From Nitrososphaerota archaeon (lineage in GTDB: Archaea > Thermoproteota > Nitrososphaeria > Nitrososphaerales > Gagatemarchaeaceae), in the NCBI GenBank assembly GCA_027886905.1, contig JAPCJO010000009.1, forward strand, positions 1 through 51,204: a DNA stretch of 51,204 nucleotides. Direction: 5' to 3'. This document shows positions 38,930 through 47,368 of this stretch, piece by piece. Each line of letters opens with the position of its first letter. Within the stretch, counting starts at the first letter, position 1. The translations under genes and the position numbers were made by a program. Below the pieces are notes generated by a model. The model was not told where the DNA came from, did not search any database, and was given only the letters and a program-made list of their open reading frames with translations.

Positions 38930-39256
38930 ATGGTCTCTAGTTGGATGCTCTCCCGGTTCCGCTCCGCCTGGCTGTCGGAGAACCTGGCCCTGCTCGTGCT
39001 CAGGCTCCTCAAGGGATCGACGCTGAGTGAGTGGGAGATACTCTCCTCGCTTCATTCGCGCTACGGGTTGAACCCGTCGACGCGCGAGTTCCATCGGCTT
39101 GAGAAGACTCTCGTCGGGGAGGGCTACGCACACTTCGATTCGGGCAAGCGCGGAAACAAGCTGAAGATCACTACCGCAGGCCTTGGTGCTTTGCGCAGGA
39201 TGGAGGAGGAGCACCAGACGGTCGTCTCGAACGCCATGCAGTCCGGGGCCGGCTAG
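38930..39256 (+). CDS. PadR-like winged-helix protein
   Basis: This 108-aa protein has L-A-L-L-V-L-R-L-L-K-G-S-T-L-S-E-W-E-I-L-S-S-L, then S-T-R-E-F-H-R-L-E-K-T-L and K-I-T-T-A-G-L-G-A-L-R-R. That is the helix, recognition-helix and wing order of PadR-type regulators, but it is more divergent than its neighbour, and the Gly-Tyr before the second helix is replaced by Ser-Glu-Trp. It is probably co-transcribed with the 38542 gene. Confidence 0.65.
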   Translation: MVSSWMLSRFRSAWLSENLALLVLRLLKGSTLSEWEILSSLHSRYGLNPSTREFHRLEKTLVGEGYAHFDSGKRGNKLKITTAGLGALRRMEEEHQTVVSNAMQSGAG

Positions 39257-39304
39257 TCCGGCAAGCCGGTGCGACAGTCAGCGGCCTGATGTGAGGGCGC
39301 ACCC

Positions 39305-39673
39305 CTAGGAGATGTTGTACTTTGTGGCCCACTTGACGATCAGGAAGATGACCAGCGCGACTATGAGGAACGTGAGGACGTTGTTCGCGAAATCGCCCAC
39401 CCCGAATGGCCCCACCATGTAGGTGTTGATGTTCGTCCCGGGAGGGAGGGCGTAAGAAACGATAGGCAATATCAGGTCGGTGACCAAAGCCTTGACGACG
39501 TTCCCGAGGTAGAGGCCGAGTATGAAGGCGACCGCCAGCCCCAAGACCTTGTATGCGGAGAGGAACGCCTTGAACTCTTGCACGGTGCCCTTCGGGGCAG
39601 GAGGCGTCGGAGGCTTCTCGAGCAAAGCCGTAATCTTGCGAAGCTCCGCCAGAACGTCGTCGTCCGATGCCAT
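39305..39673 (-). CDS. mscL: MscL-family mechanosensitive channel
   Basis: This 122-aa membrane protein has an N-terminal cytoplasmic helix (A-E-L-R-K-I-T-A-L-L), a Pro-rich linker, and the MscL core (E-F-K-A-F-L-S, then A-V-A-F-I-L-G-L-Y-L-G-N-V-V-K-A-L-V-T-D-L-I-L-P-I-V). After an extracellular loop comes the second helix (F-A-N-N-V-L-T-F-L-I-V-A-L-V-I-F). MscL opens under membrane tension to release solutes during osmotic downshock. The N-terminal extension is longer than in bacterial MscL. A TATATA box at 39697-39703 gives leaderless spacing. Confidence 0.85.
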   Translation of the reverse strand: MASDDDVLAELRKITALLEKPPTPPAPKGTVQEFKAFLSAYKVLGLAVAFILGLYLGNVVKALVTDLILPIVSYALPPGTNINTYMVGPFGVGDFANNVLTFLIVALVIFLIVKWATKYNIS

Positions 39674-39696
39674 CCGCCATTCAAGTGGAAGCCCGC

Positions 39697-39703
39697 ATAT
39701 ATA
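39697..39703 (-). promoter_or_regulatory. TATA box of the mscL gene
   Basis: TATATAT on the minus strand is centred about 27 nt upstream of the ATG at 39673. Confidence 0.6.
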
Positions 39704-39796
39704 AGCGTCTTACCAAACGGCCGGACGCAGGCTGGCGCTGAGGGCGCGGGCCTTCGTCCGGACTCAGGGAGGCGGTTGCACGGAGAGCGGAGCTGA

Positions 39797-40111
39797 CTAC
39801 CGCAGGATTTCCATTCTGTGCGTCGGGTAGATCAGCCCTTCCGCGTTGGCGGTCGGCTCCATGAACACAGACTCCACTTCGCGGAATCTCTGCAGGAGGT
39901 CAAGACCGTTCGGGGTTGGGGTCACTACGACGCCTGAAGGAGTATCCTTGCTGGCGAGTATGCCCTTCTTCTCCATCGAGTCGAGGGCGTCGTTGAGGAC
40001 CGTCCAGGCGAGATTCGCCTTGTACATGATCCTCGTCCGCTTCATTTCCCTCTCCTCGGCGACTACCTTCATGATGTCCATGAAGACTTCGAGCTTCGAC
40101 CTTCGAATCAT
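39797..40111 (-). CDS. Winged-helix regulator, ArnR1-like (HTH_45 type)
   Basis: This is a 104-aa protein with R-S-K-L-E-V-F-M-D-I-M-K-V-V, then K-R-T-R-I-M-Y-K-A-N-L-A-W as recognition region, and T-P-N-G-L-D-L-L-Q-R-F at the wing. The I-M-Y-K-A-N motif is typical of archaeal ArnR1-like winged helices. Its relative at 7840 has I-M-L-H-A-N. The gene stands alone between mscL and the CBS gene, with a TATA-like ATAAGTA about 27 nt upstream. The target is unknown. Confidence 0.8.
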   Translation of the reverse strand: MIRRSKLEVFMDIMKVVAEEREMKRTRIMYKANLAWTVLNDALDSMEKKGILASKDTPSGVVVTPTPNGLDLLQRFREVESVFMEPTANAEGLIYPTHRMEILR

Positions 40112-40298
40112 TGCAACAGTCAGGTAGTGGGCCCGTTACTTATCGTTCTTAGGGCAGTCGCCAAAAGTCCGGCCGAAGAAGTTATGGAAAACGGCAAGAA
40201 TCGACGGTGGGCCCCTTTTTCGCCTTGCGGGGGAGCCCCAAAAGCCCCAAAACGCGTCCAAAATCGCATCTGGGAGGGCGCAATGTCTGCGAACACGG

Positions 40299-41120
40299 TC
40301 ACTTTGCGAGCAGGCTGATAGTGAGGTCCCACGGGGTCAGGATCATCTTCCTGTCGTCCGTGATAAGACACCGCGCGTCTCCCTCGCTGATCAGCTGGAG
40401 GGCCCTGGCGGCGTCAAGGTCTTTCTCGACGAAGACCGGCTTGTGGAGCATGGGACCGAGGGAGTTCAGAGGCGAAGCGAAGACCGTGTTCGGCGCGTCC
40501 CGGAGCCTTCCGAGGTTGGCCGGGGACAGGAGCCACTTTATGATCCCTCTGTCGGACACGACCAGCTCCGACTCGCCTATGAAGAGGCGCCTCACGTGCT
40601 TGTCCAACATGGTCTGGATCACCGCCATTATCGTGGCTCGCTCGCTGATTGAGATGAGGGGGTTCGAGGCCTTGTCCCTCGCCCGGACGTTGGTCACCTT
40701 CGCGGTGAAGCCTGACTTGACCAAAAAGTCGGCGATGTCGAGCAGTCCGATGAGGTTGGTCGGGGCCCCGCCCGGGTTCACCACGATGGCGTAGCCCCAG
40801 CCGTTGTTCAGGATGCTCTTCACGATTGTCTGGACGTCGTCCTCGGGCTTGGTCAGGAGCACGCGCATCTTCGAGTCGGATATCCTTGTCTGGTAGAAGG
40901 TCGACCACACCGTGTTCGAGTTCACGAGGCGCAGGACGTTGTAGCCGATGATTATGCCCGTGGGCTTGCCCGCCCCGTCGACGGCGACGACCCCCTCCAC
41001 GTCGAGCTGCGAGAGGTGGAGCCCGGCGGAGATGATGGGCTCGTCCTCCTTCACCTTGTAGAGGACGCAGGGGGACGTGTGGAGGATTTGCTTGATCGAC
41101 ACGCCCAGTATGGATTGCAA
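40299..41120 (-). CDS. Protein with four CBS domains
   Basis: This 273-aa cytosolic protein consists of two CBS pairs and no fused enzyme domain. CBS signatures include L-D-V-E-G-V-V-A-V-D-G-A-G-K-P-T-G-I-I (near residue 40), G-Y-A-I-V-V-N-P-G-G and L-I-G-L-L-D-I-A-D-F (near 110-130), H-V-R-R-L-F-I-G and I-I-K-W (near 190), and a final L-I-T-D-D-R-K-M-I-L-T-P-W-D-L. CBS pairs bind adenine nucleotides or similar ligands and transmit energy or redox state. The TTG at 41120 is supported by a TATA box centred 27 nt upstream. Two or three T-rich tracts at about 40240-40265 after the stop could end its transcript. Confidence 0.83.
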   Translation of the reverse strand: MQSILGVSIKQILHTSPCVLYKVKEDEPIISAGLHLSQLDVEGVVAVDGAGKPTGIIIGYNVLRLVNSNTVWSTFYQTRISDSKMRVLLTKPEDDVQTIVKSILNNGWGYAIVVNPGGAPTNLIGLLDIADFLVKSGFTAKVTNVRARDKASNPLISISERATIMAVIQTMLDKHVRRLFIGESELVVSDRGIIKWLLSPANLGRLRDAPNTVFASPLNSLGPMLHKPVFVEKDLDAARALQLISEGDARCLITDDRKMILTPWDLTISLLAK

Positions 41121-41142
41121 CTGCAGGGAAGATTGCCGTTTT

Positions 41143-41152
41143 CAATATTTAT
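41143..41152. promoter_or_regulatory. AT-rich box shared by two divergent genes
   Basis: CAATATTTAT reads as ATAAATATTG on the other strand. It is centred 27 nt from the minus-strand TTG at 41120 and about 40 nt from the plus-strand ATG at 41189, so one box may serve both directions. Confidence 0.45.
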
Positions 41153-41188
41153 CCGTTGGGAATTTGGGAGACTACATCGCGCCCAAGA

Positions 41189-41611
41189 ATGGAACTCAGC
41201 CTCCTGGTCCACCCCGCCATCGCGGCGGGTGCTGTCGTCTCAGTCCTGGCGGCGTATCTGCTTAAGGTCCGGACGAAGCTCTACTTCAGGCTGCACTACG
41301 CAGCGGGCATCCTCGCTTTTGCGCTGTCGATGTTCGCCTTCCCCCTCGGGTTGTTTCTGGTCTACACCAACGGAGGGGTGTCAGTGTTCCCGGAGGCGCT
41401 CACCTTTCACACTGTGAGTTTCTTCGCCGCGGTGGGGCTGATCGTCGTCCAGGGAGGCCTCGGGATGGGCATGCTGCTGTTCGGGCGCAAGAGGGACGTC
41501 TACAGGACCCACAAGAGGATGGCCAAGTACGTCCTCATCGTGTTCCTGCTGCAGGGGGCGCTGGGGTTGCTGACCCTCTACGGGATACTGCCGTTCATCT
41601 TCGGGTCGTGA
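41189..41611 (+). CDS. Four-helix membrane protein, cytochrome b561-like
   Basis: This 140-aa protein has four or five hydrophobic helices. Histidines sit at the membrane end of each of the first four: V-H-P near residue 7, R-L-H-Y near residue 36, F-H-T near residue 70 and R-T-H-K near residue 107. This placement resembles b561/ferric-reductase-type haem proteins, in which paired His residues bind two haems. The assignment is by pattern only. The frame is open upstream of 41189, but the ATG fits the helix start and lies downstream of the shared AT-rich box. It may carry electrons across the membrane. Confidence 0.6.
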   Translation: MELSLLVHPAIAAGAVVSVLAAYLLKVRTKLYFRLHYAAGILAFALSMFAFPLGLFLVYTNGGVSVFPEALTFHTVSFFAAVGLIVVQGGLGMGMLLFGRKRDVYRTHKRMAKYVLIVFLLQGALGLLTLYGILPFIFGS

Positions 41612-41701
41612 GCCCAAGAATAGACGCAGGCATCCGAGAGCTTATACCGCTGGGTGGAACATCCTTCACACGCGTACTTAGGTTGCAGGACGAGGATTGA
41701 G

Positions 41702-44700
41702 ATGCGTTTGAGACTCGGGTCGATAGCGGTTTCGGTCGCCTTCGCGTTCGCGGCCTTGAGCCTTTTCCTTTCGTTTGCGCCCGCGTTTGCGTCGGGCACC
41801 ACGTCGACGACCACGGTCGTGTGCTCTCCGCCCACGGTGACGGTCGGAGTTGCGTCGAATTGCACGATAACCGTTACGCCCGCTAGCCCGACACCGACGG
41901 GGAGCATCAGTGCCTTCTTCAGCAGCGGCTCCGGCAACTTCGGCGCCACCAGCTGCACGCTTTCCTCTGGCTCGTGTTCGGTGACATTCACCCCGACTTC
42001 GGTAAGCGGGTCTCCTCAGTCAATCGGCGCCTCTTATTTGGGCGACGGGACCTATGCCACGAGCCACTCGACCGGGAGCGACAACGGCTCGGTGGCTGTG
42101 AACCGGATCCAAAGCTCCATTTCAGTAGGATGCGCTCCTGAGAGCGTGGAGGTGGGCTCATCCGCTGTGTGCACCGCAACGGTGACGGGATACATGCCGA
42201 TGGGGTTGGTGTCATTCTCGAACAGCGGGACGGCTCATGTCAGCGTTCCTGGGTGCAGCTTGTCTATGGTGACCCAGGCCACGAGCTCTTGCGAGACCAC
42301 CGCCTCCGCGGTCGGAGCAGGAAGTTCGTCCATTCAGGCGTCATATCCTGGCGACATCAACAACATCCCACCAACTCCGAGCCAGGGCGCGCCCCTGAGC
42401 GTTATCAGAACCACGAGCATTGCCTCTGTCAACTGTTTCCCCTCGACCGTGACTGCCGGCCAGATGGCGGCTTGCACGGCTACTGTCAAGGGCTACGTTC
42501 CCTCAGGATCCATTATTTGGTCGAGCACCGACACAGCTGGCATCTTCAATATCAACCCGTGCACGCTCGACTCCGGGTCGTGCGAGGTAGGGTACACCGC
42601 CACATCGTCCGCTCAAATCACCGCGAGCTACGCGGGCGATGGCAACAACACTGGGAGCCAGGCTTCGTTTTCTATAACCGTCAACGTCCAGGAGACGATT
42701 CAGATCACGGTAGCCAACTCCGGGCCGACCACCGACGTCACCCTCTCCGGGTGCTCCGTCTCCCCGACCACGATACCGACGGCCGGCACCCCGATCGCGT
42801 TCACCGCATCCTCCGGCTGCACGGGCATCGTCGCGACGCTCCCCCCTGCCGGGTCAGACACCCGATATCTCACTGCCCTTGGACAGGGCTCGCTCCCCAT
42901 ACCCGCCTGCTCCTCTAGCTCGTGCGCGGCGTTCTCGGCGACCATCTACTATCAGCTCCTCAACACGTACCAAGTCGCCCCTGCGAGCCCCTCATCGTGG
43001 TCCGCCTCCGGCACGATCACGGTCACCGGCACCATCCGTGGGGTCGCTGACCAGTCGCTGTGCATCGTGACCGTCTCCACCGGGGCAGGACAGTTCTCGT
43101 GCCAGGGGTGGAGCGACTACGAGACCCAGACGACCATGGGTGTGCTGCCGATACCCCTTGACCAGCAAGAGCGCTGGGCGACGGGCCAGAGCTCCTTCAT
43201 TGACACCTCGGGCGGGAACCAGCACACCTCTACCTACTACTCGCAGGACCTTGAGAACTTCACCTATACGCTCGTCGGCTCGACCACCGCCCCATCGGCA
43301 CCTGACCTCAACTACACCGGTTTCGGGACGAACAGCACCTACCCGCTCACCGGCAAGCAGTCGCTCGTCTGGTTGGACTCCGGCTCCAGCTGGTCGGCCC
43401 CCGCAGCCCTCGCGGGCTCTTCGTCCACAGAGAGGTGGGAGTCCTCGATTACTTCAGGAGCGGCGACCGCCGGCCAGACCGTGGCTCTCACGTATTATCA
43501 CCAATTCTTGATCACCTTTGGCTACTCGGTCGTAGGCGGCGGGACTGCCTACTCCTCCCCGACTTTCCAGTTCACCTCGTTCGGTGCGCCGTCGCAGGGC
43601 TCGCAGGGGTGGGTGGACGCGGGCACGGCGTATAGCTTCACGAACCCCCTGGGCGGCTCGACGTCGTCTGAGAGGTGGCTCACCCCGACGCCCACAGCCG
43701 TCGCTTCGGCTTCAGGCCCGGCCAACGCCGTCTACTTTCACCAGTACGCCTTTGTGCTCACCTTCACGGTCTCGGGCGGCGGGACGTATGACAGCCCGGT
43801 GCTGAACTTCACCGCGCTCGGGAGACCCGGCCTGGCGCAGGTCAACGCCACGAACACGACCTTTTGGATTGACTCGAGCGCGAAGTGGGGGGTGAGCGCA
43901 CTGCTCCCCAACTCGTCTCCGACAGAGAGATGGGTCACGAAGCAAACTTCCTCCGGCACAGCGCTGGCGCCGTTCGTGGACGATCTGCTGTATTACCACC
44001 AGTATCTCGGGGCTTTCCGCTACTCGATTCTGGGAGCGGGAGGCTCGCCCCCCGTCCCGAACCTCAATTATTCCTCCCTCGGAGCCGCCATCTTAGTGCC
44101 GTTGGTGAATGGGACCGCGAGGACTTACTGGATTGACTCCGGGTCGTTCTGGGTACCCTCGTCCACTGTGCCAGGAATCCGTGGAGAGCGCTGGCTCTCG
44201 AACGTCACAGGGCCTATCGTGGCGGATACGCCCTTAGTGGAGGACGTTCAATACGCGCACCAGTTCTACGTCGAGGTGGGCGTGAGCACACCGGCTGGCG
44301 GGCAGGTGGCAAACACCAACCAGTGGGAGACCCAGATGAGCACCGTCATCCTGAACGCGACCGCGGCCCAGGCGTGGAACTTCGCGTATTGGCAGGGCGC
44401 CACAGCGTTCTCCTACAACGGCACGACGCGCCTCCCGACCCTGTCCGTCCTAGGCCCGGCTAACGAGACGGCGATATTCTTCCCCGGTCTCACGATAATA
44501 ACGACCAGTCAGGGCGCGGTGGGGTATTCCTACGGCACGATAAGCGGGACAGTGCCCCCCGCCTCGACCGCCACGATCTATCCGCCCCCTGGGAGGAACG
44601 TGACCCTCACGGCGATGCCCGTGACCGTCTCGGTCAAGTTCAACGGGTGGACGGGCCAGGTCGTGGGGACGCAGCTCCCGTCGGAGCTTGCATACAGCCT

Positions 44701-44863
44701 CCAGGCCCCCATCTCGATTGAATCGCCCGCGGTCGTCCACGCGACGTTCTCCACCGACTACACGGACATCAGGACGTTCGCGATCGCTTCGTTGGGCATC
44801 TTCGCGGCCGCCTGCTTCGTCTTCATCGTCAGGCGGGGGTACACCCCCAAGCTCGAGAAATAG
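41702..44863 (+). CDS. Large surface protein with Ig-like and YYHQ repeats, C-terminal anchor
   Basis: This 1053-aa protein has a signal peptide (S-I-A-V-S-V-A-F-A-F-A-A-L-S-L-F-L-S-F). Three Ig-like repeats of about 90-110 residues follow, each with paired cysteines (V-V-C-S-P-P, V-G-C-A-P-E, V-N-C-F-P-S, and later S-C-x-V-T-F-type strands) and A-S-Y-x-G-D-G/I-N. From about residue 500 come five YYHQ-type repeats (Y-Y-S-Q-D, Y-Y-H-Q-F, Y-F-H-Q-Y, Y-Y-H-Q-Y, Y-A-H-Q-F) with W-x-D-S/A-G and E-R-W, as in the 1323-aa protein. It ends with a membrane helix and V-R-R-G-Y. It is probably an envelope adhesin. The frame is open from 41654, but the ATG at 41702 starts the signal peptide. Confidence 0.82.
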   Translation: MRLRLGSIAVSVAFAFAALSLFLSFAPAFASGTTSTTTVVCSPPTVTVGVASNCTITVTPASPTPTGSISAFFSSGSGNFGATSCTLSSGSCSVTFTPTSVSGSPQSIGASYLGDGTYATSHSTGSDNGSVAVNRIQSSISVGCAPESVEVGSSAVCTATVTGYMPMGLVSFSNSGTAHVSVPGCSLSMVTQATSSCETTASAVGAGSSSIQASYPGDINNIPPTPSQGAPLSVIRTTSIASVNCFPSTVTAGQMAACTATVKGYVPSGSIIWSSTDTAGIFNINPCTLDSGSCEVGYTATSSAQITASYAGDGNNTGSQASFSITVNVQETIQITVANSGPTTDVTLSGCSVSPTTIPTAGTPIAFTASSGCTGIVATLPPAGSDTRYLTALGQGSLPIPACSSSSCAAFSATIYYQLLNTYQVAPASPSSWSASGTITVTGTIRGVADQSLCIVTVSTGAGQFSCQGWSDYETQTTMGVLPIPLDQQERWATGQSSFIDTSGGNQHTSTYYSQDLENFTYTLVGSTTAPSAPDLNYTGFGTNSTYPLTGKQSLVWLDSGSSWSAPAALAGSSSTERWESSITSGAATAGQTVALTYYHQFLITFGYSVVGGGTAYSSPTFQFTSFGAPSQGSQGWVDAGTAYSFTNPLGGSTSSERWLTPTPTAVASASGPANAVYFHQYAFVLTFTVSGGGTYDSPVLNFTALGRPGLAQVNATNTTFWIDSSAKWGVSALLPNSSPTERWVTKQTSSGTALAPFVDDLLYYHQYLGAFRYSILGAGGSPPVPNLNYSSLGAAILVPLVNGTARTYWIDSGSFWVPSSTVPGIRGERWLSNVTGPIVADTPLVEDVQYAHQFYVEVGVSTPAGGQVANTNQWETQMSTVILNATAAQAWNFAYWQGATAFSYNGTTRLPTLSVLGPANETAIFFPGLTIITTSQGAVGYSYGTISGTVPPASTATIYPPPGRNVTLTAMPVTVSVKFNGWTGQVVGTQLPSELAYSLQAPISIESPAVVHATFSTDYTDIRTFAIASLGIFAAACFVFIVRRGYTPKLEK

Positions 44864-44907
44864 GAAGGCCGCGCTCAGCTGCCCGAGGAAGGGTTTTTCG
44901 GCGGCAG

Positions 44908-45435
44908 ATGGTGGAGGTGACCGTGCGAAAGTCTCGCGGCGGCCGCCTGATAATACTCTGCGGGATACCCGGCAGCGGTAAGACGACCATCGGCAAGGCC
45001 CTAGGGGCCAGGCTGGGGAGGTGCGTCCACGTAGAGACCGACGCGATACGGGCCATGCTCGGAGTGGTCGAGTACACCTCGGGAGAGTCGAGGTTCGTGT
45101 ACGACGCGGCGACATCCGTGGCCGAGGAGGCCCTCAGGCACAAGTATGACGCGATACTCATCGCCACCTTCCCCCGAGAGGAGTTCAGGCGGATGGCCCT
45201 CTCCCGGCTGGAGAAGCTCTTCGAAGGGTGGCTCGTCGTGTGGGTGTGGTGCGACCCCCAGGTGGCCTACCAGAGGAACGCCCGGAGGACTGACAAGGTT
45301 CCCCTCGAGAGCTTCATGAGGCTGTGGCGGAGCTTCGAGCCGCCGCGGGGCGCGCTGGTGATAGATTCGCAGAGGATGACACCCGAGGACGCCGCGGCGA
45401 AGATCCTCGCCGCGATGGGAGGAGAGGAGGGCTAG
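44908..45435 (+). CDS. P-loop kinase-like protein (AAA_33 / zeta-toxin-like fold)
   Basis: This is a 175-aa cytosolic protein with Walker A GIPGSGKTT (about residues 19-27), a D-A-I-R after strand 2 as in small-molecule and nucleotide kinases, and a C-D-P-Q-V-A-Y-Q-R-N-A-R-R region that fits the lid arginines of this class. The family includes gluconate, adenylylsulphate and polynucleotide-type kinases; the substrate cannot be told. It lies 44 nt after the surface protein gene, and its stop overlaps the convergent PadR gene by 4 nt. Confidence 0.75.
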   Translation: MVEVTVRKSRGGRLIILCGIPGSGKTTIGKALGARLGRCVHVETDAIRAMLGVVEYTSGESRFVYDAATSVAEEALRHKYDAILIATFPREEFRRMALSRLEKLFEGWLVVWVWCDPQVAYQRNARRTDKVPLESFMRLWRSFEPPRGALVIDSQRMTPEDAAAKILAAMGGEEG

Positions 45436-45806
45436 CGCTCTTCGGAGAGCTTGCGCAATCCCTCTGCCATCTTCGGGTTCGAGGTGTTGTCGCAGCAGTA
45501 GGCGAGCAGCCTGAGCTGCCTTCGGACCCCTTCGTCGATCTCCCCCCTCAGCTTCGTGAGCTCCGCCTTGCCCTTGCTTGAGATGACGTACTTCCTTACG
45601 GTCCCGCCGCGGTGAGGGAGCTCGACGATGTATTCCCCCTTCCTCAACCCCTCCAAGAGCAGGTAGATGGAGCCCGGCCCCGGCTCCCACACGCCCTTGC
45701 TGGTCTTGCGTATCTCCTCCTGGAGCTCCGCCCCCGAGAGGGAGGACTCCGAGAAGAGCTGGAGGGAGACGAGCTTGAGAAGGCCCTTGGGGGCGCTAAT
45801 CGTCAC
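45432..45806 (-). CDS. PadR-family transcription regulator
   Basis: This 124-aa winged-helix protein has L-L-K-L-V-S-L-Q-L-F-S-E-S-S-L-S-G-A-E-L-Q-E-E-I, P-G-P-G-S-I-Y-L-L-L-E-G-L at the recognition helix, and R-K-Y-V-I-S-S-K-G-K-A-E-L at the wing. The end carries a C-C pair (A-Y-C-C-D-N). The start is a GTG at 45806. The gene is divergent from the DHH phosphoesterase gene, with 61 bp between them, and might regulate it or itself. Confidence 0.78.
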   Translation of the reverse strand: MTISAPKGLLKLVSLQLFSESSLSGAELQEEIRKTSKGVWEPGPGSIYLLLEGLRKGEYIVELPHRGGTVRKYVISSKGKAELTKLRGEIDEGVRRQLRLLAYCCDNTSNPKMAEGLRKLSEER

Positions 45807-45867
45807 GTCCTCCAGACCCGCCGAGGTTTGCTTATATGCGCTGACCCGCAGGCGTGTCGAACCTTCG

Positions 45868-46833
45868 ATGCCCCATCACTGCATATCGCACATCAAGGAC
45901 GTCGACGGCTTGTCGTCGGCCGCGCTGGTGGTCGCGGCGAAGGGCGGGACGTTCAGGCTGACCGACTACGACGACCTCCTCAGGGAGATTGACGCCGTCC
46001 CGGCGACTGCGACGGGAGTCACGATATGCGACCTCGGGACGAACGCCTCCAACTTCCCGGAGTTCGTTGGGAAGCTCGAGGCACTCGCGAAGAGGGTGCC
46101 GGTCACGTACATCGACCACCACTACCTGACGGAGGAGTCCAAGAAGGAGATCCTAAAGACCGGGGTCGAACTCAGGCACGACGTCAGGGACTGCGCGTCC
46201 ATGCTCACCTACCTGACCTACAAGGAGAGCCTCCCAGAGGGGGGAAGGCTTCTCGCCCTCTACGGGGCCGTCACGGACTACATGGACACAAGCGCGAACG
46301 CGAGCCAGATGATGGAGACGTTCGACAGGCAGTTCGTCCTGCTGGAGTGCACGATCCTGGCGTACGCGCTGGCGAAGAACGGGCGGGACTACGCTTACCC
46401 CGAAATGCTGGTGAGGGGGCTCGCCTCGATGAAGGCCCCGCACTCGATCGACGAGGTGGGGCGGGAGGCGCTCGAGCAGGCCGAGGTCGTGAGGCGGCTC
46501 GCGGAGGACGTGAGGTCGAAGGGCACGAGGATGGGGAAGCTCGCGTACATGAGGACTGAGCAGAGCTCCACGGGCAACGTGGCCAAGCTCCTACTAGGGG
46601 CCTTCGGCGTCTCCGTGGGCGTAGCGTACAAGGACAAGCTCGGCGGGACGGCCGAGCTGAGTCTCCGCGGCACCTCCGAGAGCAAGATACACCTCGGCAA
46701 GGAGATAGGCCTGATAGCGCAGAGGCACGGAGGCAGCGGGGGAGGGCACGAGAAGGCGGCGGGGTGCTCGGTGCCCGCTTCGGAGATCCAGGGGCTCCTC
46801 GCCGACTTGGAATCGCGGCTAGAGGCTTCCTGA
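45868..46833 (+). CDS. DHH/DHHA1-family phosphoesterase
   Basis: This 321-aa protein has the DHH motifs in order: H-I-K-D-V-D-G-L-S-S-A-A (motif I), C-D-L-G-T-N (II), Y-I-D-H-H-Y-L (III) and Y-G-A-V-T-D-Y-M-D (IV). The DHHA1 half ends with G-G-G-H-E-K-A-A-G, which binds the nucleic acid or nucleotide. Such proteins are metal-dependent nucleases or nano-RNA/cyclic dinucleotide phosphodiesterases of the RecJ/NrnA group. The open frame continues upstream to 45667, but the ATG at 45868 is chosen: a CTTATATG box at 45832-45839 lies about 32 nt before it. Confidence 0.87.
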   Translation: MPHHCISHIKDVDGLSSAALVVAAKGGTFRLTDYDDLLREIDAVPATATGVTICDLGTNASNFPEFVGKLEALAKRVPVTYIDHHYLTEESKKEILKTGVELRHDVRDCASMLTYLTYKESLPEGGRLLALYGAVTDYMDTSANASQMMETFDRQFVLLECTILAYALAKNGRDYAYPEMLVRGLASMKAPHSIDEVGREALEQAEVVRRLAEDVRSKGTRMGKLAYMRTEQSSTGNVAKLLLGAFGVSVGVAYKDKLGGTAELSLRGTSESKIHLGKEIGLIAQRHGGSGGGHEKAAGCSVPASEIQGLLADLESRLEAS

Positions 46834-46846
46834 GAGACGCGGTGAG

Positions 46847-47362
46847 CTACTGGGCGCCAGAGAGCTCGGGCGCCTTGACCATGGCGCCTGAGGCGTCGGC
46901 GAGCTTCTTGAGCAACGAGACCAGCGAACGTGCCTCCTCGACCTCCAAGGCGGAGAGCGCCTTCTCGACGAACTGCCTGTGCAGGTCGATTCCCTTCGAG
47001 TAGGTCTCGTTCCCCTTTGCGGTGATGGCGATGAGCACCTCTCGCCGGTCCTCGCGGCTCCTGACGCGCTCCACCAGGCCCCGCTCTTCGAGCTTATCGA
47101 CGATTCCCGTGATGGACGGCTGGGAGAGCATCGTCTCCGAGCAGAACCGGTTCATGGGGGAGGAACCCTGCTCGCGGAGCACCTTCAGGATGCGGAGCTC
47201 GGCCAGAGTGAGGTCGATGCGGAGGAGGTTCTTCTCGGCGTCGTGCTGGAGCCGCTTCCAGCTGGTGGACATGGAGCGCCAAAGGTCGACATCGTCGAGC
47301 TGCCCCGCGCTGGCAGCCCCGGCCGGCTTCGTCCTTTTCGTGATCTCGCTCTTGGAGACCAA
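46847..47362 (-). CDS. MarR-family transcription regulator
   Basis: This is a 171-aa winged-helix protein with L-T-L-A-E-L-R-I-L-K-V-L, the recognition region L-S-Q-P-S-I-T-G-I-V-D-K-L-E-E-R-G-L, the wing V-R-S-R-E-D-R-R-E-V-L-I and long terminal helices for dimerisation. MarR proteins typically repress efflux genes and let go when a small molecule binds. It begins 6 nt after the MFS transporter stop, so both are in one operon, and the palindrome at 49115-49131 in that operon's promoter is the likely target. If so, it controls its own synthesis. Confidence 0.86.
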   Translation of the reverse strand: MVSKSEITKRTKPAGAASAGQLDDVDLWRSMSTSWKRLQHDAEKNLLRIDLTLAELRILKVLREQGSSPMNRFCSETMLSQPSITGIVDKLEERGLVERVRSREDRREVLIAITAKGNETYSKGIDLHRQFVEKALSALEVEEARSLVSLLKKLADASGAMVKAPELSGAQ

Positions 47363-47368
47363 GACGTC

